Positions 6,090 to 8,992 of a stretch of 8,992 nt of DNA are shown here, piece by piece. This stretch comes from an uncultured Bacilli bacterium. GTDB lineage: Bacteria > Bacillota_I > Bacilli_A > RF39 > UBA660. The notes below the pieces were generated by a model that did not search any database, was not told the origin of the DNA, and was given only the letters and a program-made list of their open reading frames with translations. Made by a program: the position numbers and the translations under genes. Numbering within the stretch: position 1 is the stretch's first letter; each line of letters begins with the position of its first letter. The stretch covers positions 1 through 8,992 of the forward strand of contig CAJTZY010000030.1 of the NCBI GenBank assembly GCA_910584085.1, given 5' to 3'.

Positions 6090-6897
6090 TACAAATTATA
6101 ATATAGAGGGTGTTAGAACTAATATAGTGCTTATTGCAGATATACATTATTATAGTAAATGCGATATAAAACATTTAAATAAAATTTTAGATAATATAAA
6201 AAAAACAAATCCAAACTTTATTTGTATTTCTGGAGATTTATTAGATCAGTCTAAGATTTTAGATGAAGAATGTATAGTAAAGTGGTTAATTAAATTATCT
6301 AGTATTTCTAAAGTAATAGTATCTATAGGTAACCATGAATTCTATATAAATAGAAATTTAAGAGAATATGGTTTAAATAAAGAACTATTTAATAAAATAA
6401 GGAAAATAAATAATTTATATTTACTTGATAATGAAAATGTAGTAATAGATAAATTTAACTTTATTGGAATTACACTTCCAATGGAATATTATGCTATAGA
6501 AGATACTAAAAATGTTGATATGACAAAATATTTGGATAAAATTAAAACTGATAAAAATTGTTATAATATATTACTTTGTCATTCGCCTATAAATATATGT
6601 AATGAAGAATTATTAAAAAGATATAATATAGATTTAATACTTTGTGGACATACACATGGGGGTATAGTACCTAAAATACTTAGGCCAATAATAAAAAATG
6701 GTGGATTTATTAGCCCAAGAAAGAAATTGTTTATTAAAACGGCCTATGGGCATTTAAAAATATATAATACTGATATAATCATTACTTCAGGTGTAACTGT
6801 AATTTCACATATTAATAAGTTTAGAATATTAAAAAATTTATTTTCATCAGAAATAGTAAATATTAATATAGAAAGTTCAATCAAAAGAAAAAATTAA
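6076..6897 (+). CDS. Calcineurin-like metallophosphoesterase (YkuE-like)
   Basis: The full set of PF00149 motifs is present in order (numbering from ATG 6076): D-I-H (22-24), GDLLD (53-57), GNHE (85-88), CHSP (168-171) and GHTHGG (191-196). These residues bind the two active-site metals and the phosphate. The protein is about 273 residues. YkuE-type relatives usually carry an N-terminal export or membrane signal, but none is visible here, so a cytoplasmic location is inferred. The substrate is unknown. Two in-frame GTG codons at 6067 and 6070 are possible earlier starts. I prefer ATG 6076 because GGTGAG lies just ahead of it, though closer than in neighbouring genes. It overlaps tgt by 14 bases, which implies translational coupling. 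Its stop codon lies within a terminator hairpin shared with the convergent gene. Confidence 0.9.
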   Translation: MRIFNTNYNIEGVRTNIVLIADIHYYSKCDIKHLNKILDNIKKTNPNFICISGDLLDQSKILDEECIVKWLIKLSSISKVIVSIGNHEFYINRNLREYGLNKELFNKIRKINNLYLLDNENVVIDKFNFIGITLPMEYYAIEDTKNVDMTKYLDKIKTDKNCYNILLCHSPINICNEELLKRYNIDLILCGHTHGGIVPKILRPIIKNGGFISPRKKLFIKTAYGHLKIYNTDIIITSGVTVISHINKFRILKNLFSSEIVNINIESSIKRKN

Positions 6898-6914
6898 CTT
6901 AGTTAATTTTTTTT
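6888..6914. terminator. Bidirectional terminator made from two convergent gene ends
   Basis: AAAAAATTAAC (6888-6898) pairs perfectly with GTTAATTTTTT (6902-6912) across a TTA loop, and the T-run continues to 6914. The left flank is A-rich, which gives T-rich sequence for reverse-strand transcripts. The phosphoesterase stop (6895-6897) is in the left arm, and the reverse gene's stop (complement of 6899-6901) is exactly the loop. Confidence 0.75.
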
Positions 6915-7267
6915 CTATTTATTCCAATCATGCTACCAAGAGTACTAGAAATTATTAATATTAAATAAAATAATAAATATTTTAATTTAAAAGAATTATT
7001 GAGTGCTAAATAATTAAAGATTACAAGTATTATAGAAAATATTAGTCCTAGTTTTAAACCTTCTATAAATCCCTTTTTGCTGGACCTTTTACCCATATAA
7101 AATCCACCTATTAAAAGAGATACTACAGGAATAATAATTTTAAATATAGATGTTACTTTATCACTCATAATATTAAAATAACTAAATACTGTAACAAATA
7201 ATGTTAAAATTAATAGGCTTGAAATTACATATATAAAAGAGAAACCTAGATTTTTTAAATATTTCAT
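6899..7267 (-). CDS. YrzE-like DUF3792 / TIGR04086 membrane protein
   Basis: The 122-residue protein has four predicted membrane helices (about 8-31, 41-58, 71-89 and 95-115) with short loops. A glycine-patterned segment, GGFYMGKRSSKKGFIEG (54-70), runs into helix 3, and the C-terminus closes with GSMIGIN (111-117). This pattern fits the TIGR04086/DUF3792 family that includes Bacillus YrzE, whose function is unknown. The start is supported by AGGTGAT (complement of 7271-7277) just before the ATG. In Bacillus the gene lies with tgt, yajC and yrbG, and the tgt and DUF421 neighbours here support the assignment. In this window it points the opposite way. No confident promoter was found in the 70-bp divergent gap. 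The family call rests on remembered pattern and synteny. Confidence 0.8.
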   Translation of the reverse strand: MKYLKNLGFSFIYVISSLLILTLFVTVFSYFNIMSDKVTSIFKIIIPVVSLLIGGFYMGKRSSKKGFIEGLKLGLIFSIILVIFNYLALNNSFKLKYLLFYLILIISSTLGSMIGINRKKIN

Positions 7268-7322
7268 AAAATCACCTATTAATTAGTATTCTTTTGTATA
7301 AAAAAATATTCTTGATTCATTA

Positions 7323-7334
7323 TATAATGGTGAT
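7323..7334 (+). promoter_or_regulatory. Ribosome site with abutting TATAAT upstream of the DUF421 gene
   Basis: GGTGAT (7329-7334) sits three bases before the ATG at 7338 and fixes the start. A TATAAT (7323-7328) directly touches it. If used as a -10 box, transcription would begin at about the start codon and exclude the ribosome site. No good -35 box lies 16-18 bases upstream, since the region is a run of A. The TATAAT may be fortuitous. Confidence 0.4.
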
Positions 7335-7337
7335 AAT

Positions 7338-7967
7338 ATGTATTTGAGCTTAATATTTAGAACAGTTTTTATGTATTTTTTTGTAATTTTTGTATATAGA
7401 ATTATGGGAAAAAAAGAAGTAGGTCAACTTAGTATAGTAGATCTTATTGTATCAATATTAATTGCAGAATTAATTGCCCTTGGAATTGAGGGAGAAAAGG
7501 CAAGTATATTTTTATCAGTAGTTCCAATACTTGTCCTTGTTGGAGTTCAAATATTAATAAGTTATATAACGCTTAAAAGTGAAAAAATAAGAAATATAAT
7601 AGATGGAAAGCCTACTATAATAATAAAAAATGGCAAATTAAACTTTACAGAAATGTCAAAACTTAGGTATTCGCTTGATGATTTACTTACACAACTAAGA
7701 CTTGGTGGAATTAAAAGCATAGATAAAGTAAAATATGCAGTACTTGAAAATAATGGGAATTTATCCGTTTTTAGTGATAATTCTGAGTATCCATTGCCAC
7801 TTATTCTAGATGGTGTGATTGATTATTCTGTATTAAAAGAAATAGGCAAAGATTATAAATGGATAATAGATATGCTAAAAAAAAGAAATATAGAACTTGA
7901 AGATGTCTTTTATGCCTTTTATACAAATGGAAAGACTTTTATAATTGAAAGAAAAGAACTATTATAA
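7338..7967 (+). CDS. DUF421 / YetF-like (YrbG-type) membrane protein
   Basis: The 209-residue protein has an N-terminal membrane part with helices at about 4-22, 31-50 and 55-79, and a C-terminal soluble part. The family signature is clear: RIMGKKEVGQLSIVDLIVSI (21-40) followed by AEL; the GKPTIIIKNGKL segment (90-101); LLTQLRLGGIKSI (116-128); and AVLENNGNLSVF (134-145). These match the YetF/DUF421 family (UPF0702 in Bacillus, for example YrbG). Its role is not settled, and the soluble domain probably assembles at the inner membrane face. Its place near tgt and a yrzE-like gene fits the Bacillus arrangement tgt-yajC-yrzE-yrbG. It is divergent from yrzE and is followed after 46 bases by uppS, which has its own promoter. 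Confidence 0.9.
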   Translation: MYLSLIFRTVFMYFFVIFVYRIMGKKEVGQLSIVDLIVSILIAELIALGIEGEKASIFLSVVPILVLVGVQILISYITLKSEKIRNIIDGKPTIIIKNGKLNFTEMSKLRYSLDDLLTQLRLGGIKSIDKVKYAVLENNGNLSVFSDNSEYPLPLILDGVIDYSVLKEIGKDYKWIIDMLKKRNIELEDVFYAFYTNGKTFIIERKELL

Positions 7968-7996
7968 TTGTAAAATCTAAAATATAGTGTTATAAT
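7968..7996 (+). promoter_or_regulatory. uppS promoter with extended -10
   Basis: TTGTAA (7968-7973), starting right after the preceding stop codon, is 17 bases from TATAAT (7991-7996). A TGT extended element (7988-7990) precedes the -10. An AGAGGTAG ribosome site leads to ATG 8014. The layout closely resembles the tgt promoter: both contain the string GTGTTATAAT or its TGTTATAAT core, followed by AATAA and then the ribosome site. Confidence 0.65.
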
Positions 7997-8013
7997 TAAT
8001 AAAGAGGTAGAGT

Positions 8014-8724
8014 ATGAGTGAATTAGAATATAAAATACCTAGTCATGTTGCTATTATTTTAGATGGAAATGGAAGATGGGCAACCTCACGAGGTTTAAAA
8101 AGAAGTATGGGCCATAAGGCTGGATTTGAAAATTTAAAAAGTTTATCTGATTATATATTTAAAAAGGGTGTTAAAACACTTAGTGTATTTGCCTTTTCTA
8201 CAGAAAACTTTAAAAGGGATAAAGAAGAAGTAGATTATCTTATGGACCTATTAGTAAAAAAAATTAAACAATTAATAAATAAAAAAAATAATGTAAAGAT
8301 AGTTTTTTCTGGTAGAAGAACTGGACTTAGAGATGATGTTTTATCTGCAATTAATGAAATAGAAGAATTAACTAAAGATAATACTGAACATATTTTTAAT
8401 GTTTGCTTTAACTATGGTGGAAGAGCAGATATTGTAGATGCTGCAAGGAAAATAGCTGCTGATTATAAAAATAATTTAATCGATTTAGATACACTTGATG
8501 AAGATAAATTTAATAGTTATTTATATAATAATATACCCAATATAGATTTACTTATTAGAACTAGTGGAGAATGTAGAATAAGTAATTTTATATTATTTCA
8601 ATCTGCTTATGCCGAAATGTATTTTCCAAAAATTTTATTTCCAGATTTTAAAGAAAAGGATTTTGATGAAGCAATAGAAGTATATAACAAGAGAGATAGA
8701 CGATTTGGAGGAATAAAAAAATGA
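8014..8724 (+). CDS. uppS: Isoprenyl transferase, undecaprenyl diphosphate synthase type (UppS)
   Basis: UppS condenses isopentenyl diphosphate units onto farnesyl diphosphate with cis geometry, yielding the C55 diphosphate carrier used for peptidoglycan and other wall polymers. The enzyme works at the inner membrane face. The 236 residues hold all the cis-prenyltransferase signatures: AIILDGNGRWA (13-23) with catalytic Asp17, FSTEN (61-65), NYGGR (133-137), RTSGE-x-R-x-SNF (182-192) with diphosphate-binding arginines, Glu201 for magnesium, and the terminal RDRRFGG (227-233). A small difference is Phe195 where many relatives have Trp (FILFQSAY). It ends with TGA immediately after the normal C-terminus and shares ATGA with the next start. 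A cdsA-like gene commonly follows uppS in Bacillota; here a small membrane protein follows instead. Confidence 0.97.
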   Translation: MSELEYKIPSHVAIILDGNGRWATSRGLKRSMGHKAGFENLKSLSDYIFKKGVKTLSVFAFSTENFKRDKEEVDYLMDLLVKKIKQLINKKNNVKIVFSGRRTGLRDDVLSAINEIEELTKDNTEHIFNVCFNYGGRADIVDAARKIAADYKNNLIDLDTLDEDKFNSYLYNNIPNIDLLIRTSGECRISNFILFQSAYAEMYFPKILFPDFKEKDFDEAIEVYNKRDRRFGGIKK

Positions 8725-8903
8725 GAGAAGGAACAAGCATGAATGAAAAAAAAGAATCAGTTTTATATAAAGAATTAAATGTAGGCTTTGTATATGTTTT
8801 TGTTTTAATAGTTGGATTCATTATTGTGTTTTCAATGATTACATTTTTAAAAAATAAAGTTAATGAAATAACAGAGGGAACAGTAGCTAGTTCTAATTAT
8901 TAA
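8721..8903 (+). CDS. Small single-pass membrane protein, function unknown
   Basis: The 60-residue product has a charged N-terminus, one strongly hydrophobic helix (about 21-43, VGFVYVF to MITFL) and a polar tail ending TEGTVASSNY. I do not recognise a family. Two starts are plausible. ATG 8721 overlaps the uppS stop as ATGA, with GGAGGA (8707-8712) eight bases ahead. ATG 8739 gives 54 residues and has AAGGA (8728-8732) six bases ahead. Because GGAGGA also encodes the conserved FGG of UppS, it is not proof of use as a ribosome site. Overlap and lack of a separate promoter imply cotranslation with uppS, and a terminator closes the unit. The short length leaves some doubt, but composition and ribosome sites favour a real gene. 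Confidence 0.7.
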   Translation: MREGTSMNEKKESVLYKELNVGFVYVFVLIVGFIIVFSMITFLKNKVNEITEGTVASSNY

Positions 8904-8908
8904 TATTC

Positions 8909-8930
8909 GCACAGTAATGTGCTTTTTTTT
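8909..8930 (+). terminator. Intrinsic terminator closing the uppS operon
   Basis: GCACA (8909-8913) pairs with TGTGC (8918-8922) around a GTAA loop, which is a GNRA-type tetraloop. Eight T residues follow (8923-8930). The hairpin begins five bases after the stop of the small membrane protein. The stem is short, but the tetraloop and T-run are typical. Confidence 0.85.
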
Positions 8931-8941
8931 AAAATCAACTA

Positions 8942-8970
8942 TTGAAAAAAGAAAAAATAAGTGATAGAAT
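8942..8970 (+). promoter_or_regulatory. Promoter directed out of the window
   Basis: TTGAAA (8942-8947) and TAGAAT (8965-8970) are 17 bases apart, with TGA (8962-8964) forming an extended -10. It lies directly after the uppS operon terminator and points to a gene that starts beyond the window end. No start codon with a ribosome site is visible in the last 22 bases. Confidence 0.55.
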
Positions 8971-8992
8971 AAAATAGTAGAAAAAGTAGACT

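Noticed and set aside
7268..7337. Promoter for the reverse-strand yrzE-like gene
   Set aside because: TATACA (complement of 7295-7300) could be a -10, but no acceptable -35 lies 16-18 bases away and no extended -10 is present.

Overview
The window looks like a chromosomal segment of a very AT-rich, walled bacterium of the Bacillota, perhaps one of the uncultured, reduced-genome gut lineages near the Bacilli/Mycoplasmatota border. The evidence is A/T-ending codons, strong AGGTGA or GGTGAT ribosome sites, TATAAT promoters, and the peptidoglycan-pathway genes murF and uppS. UGA appears to be an ordinary stop, because uppS ends at TGA right after the family's normal C-terminus. This argues for genetic code 11 and against a classical Mycoplasma. 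The taxon is inferred from sequence style only.

Layout. Positions 1-2876 are the 3' part of one very large secreted or surface protein built from about ten Ig-like modules; its start lies upstream of the window. Modules recur as near-copies, including a 285-bp tandem pair at 1411-1980. Base composition and codon choice differ sharply from the rest of the window. Positions 2877-3077 are the largest gene-free stretch (about 200 bp). It holds a long hairpin, a second complementary arm, a terminator-like hairpin and the murF promoter. No gene-free stretch exceeds 300 bases.

From 3078 on, the genes are compact and housekeeping-like: murF (+), an unrecognised 156-aa protein (-), tgt (+) overlapping a cytoplasmic metallophosphoesterase (+), a YrzE/DUF3792 four-helix membrane protein (-), a YetF-like DUF421 membrane protein (+), uppS (+) overlapping a small single-helix membrane protein (+), a terminator, and a promoter aimed out of the window. 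The tgt / yrzE / DUF421 series resembles the tgt-yajC-yrzE-yrbG order I recall from Bacillus subtilis, but here yrzE is inverted and no yajC is visible.

How they fit together. MurF finishes the UDP-MurNAc-pentapeptide, and UppS makes the C55 lipid that carries wall precursors across the membrane. Tgt modifies tRNA at the wobble base. Both convergent gene pairs (murF/orphan and phosphoesterase/yrzE) meet within a few bases and share hairpins built from their own 3' coding ends. The orphan and tgt have back-to-back promoters with -35 boxes only 4 bp apart. No complete new system is evident. The most unusual parts are the modular surface protein, with its signs of internal recombination, and the alternating complementary arms downstream of it.
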